A stretch of DNA of 27,247 nucleotides from JAGUXG01 sp043798435 (GTDB lineage: Bacteria > UBA9089 > UBA9088 > JAGUXG01), in NCBI GenBank assembly GCA_043798435.1, contig JAZDOR010000102.1:1-27247 (forward strand), in the 5' to 3' direction. Made by a program: the position numbers and the translations under genes. How positions within the stretch are numbered: the stretch's first letter is position 1; each line of letters begins with the position of its first letter. This document shows, one piece after another, positions 27,247 through 27,247 of the stretch. The notes under the pieces are model-generated. The model was not told the origin of the DNA and did no database searches. It saw nothing but the letters and a program-made list of their open reading frames with translations.

Positions 27247-27247
27247 A

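Overview
This is a ~27 kb, moderately AT-rich bacterial segment, most likely from an uncultured candidate-phylum lineage. The evidence for that is a peptidoglycan gene (murA), a divergent F-ATPase accessory pair (AtpZ/AtpI-like), a futalosine-type UbiA prenyltransferase, YaaR- and FlhB-like flagellar relics, a huge secreted beta-helix/cohesin/dockerin protein with a C-terminal sorting-type domain, and TPR-tailed GT-C-like membrane proteins. I cannot assign a phylum from sequence reading alone.

Layout. (1) 1-8524: a defence-like cassette on the + strand. It has the 3' remnant of a DUF3883 helicase cut by a repeat element, a repeat element carrying a broken GxxExxY gene, an AlbA_2/HATPase protein, a 898-aa DUF1156 adenine methylase, a minimal nucleotidyltransferase, a 24-codon stub ORF and an 858-aa DUF499 ATPase. 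The last four are joined by ATGA overlaps. Helicase + methylase + ATPase resembles the Hma-type / DUF499-DUF1156 predicted anti-phage systems. (2) 8525-10022: repeats, then hflX, whose 5' end is duplicated around an insertion. (3) 10023-18558: three envelope genes on the - strand (DUF2723+TPR, secreted cohesin/dockerin protein, DUF2079+TPR), with a CopG/RelE toxin-antitoxin pair between them. (4) 18559-23941: repeats, ThiD2-ThiE fusion, murA, the ATPase accessory pair, a frameshifted FlhB-like fragment, YaaR and trxB. (5) 23942-27247: an AAA/DUF4143 ATPase, UbiA, then decayed mobile DNA (group II intron RT remnant, NlpC/P60-like fragment, ISL3-type transposase end).

Two genome-wide themes stand out. 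First, short repeats fill almost every gap and have entered coding frames. They are long inverted-repeat elements ending in GTAAC/GTTAC, 9-nt-periodic CGCAGAG/CACAGAG arms, and heptanucleotide tandem repeats of many different sequences. DUF1156, DUF499, DUF2723 and trxB all carry them as in-frame peptide insertions or a replaced C-terminus, and hflX and thiE have ends built from them. Second, several genes have near-perfect TTGACA-17/18-TATAAT promoters whose -10 box lies only 6-9 nt from a GTG or ATG start with no Shine-Dalgarno. This predicts leaderless mRNAs, while neighbouring genes use normal ribosome binding sites.
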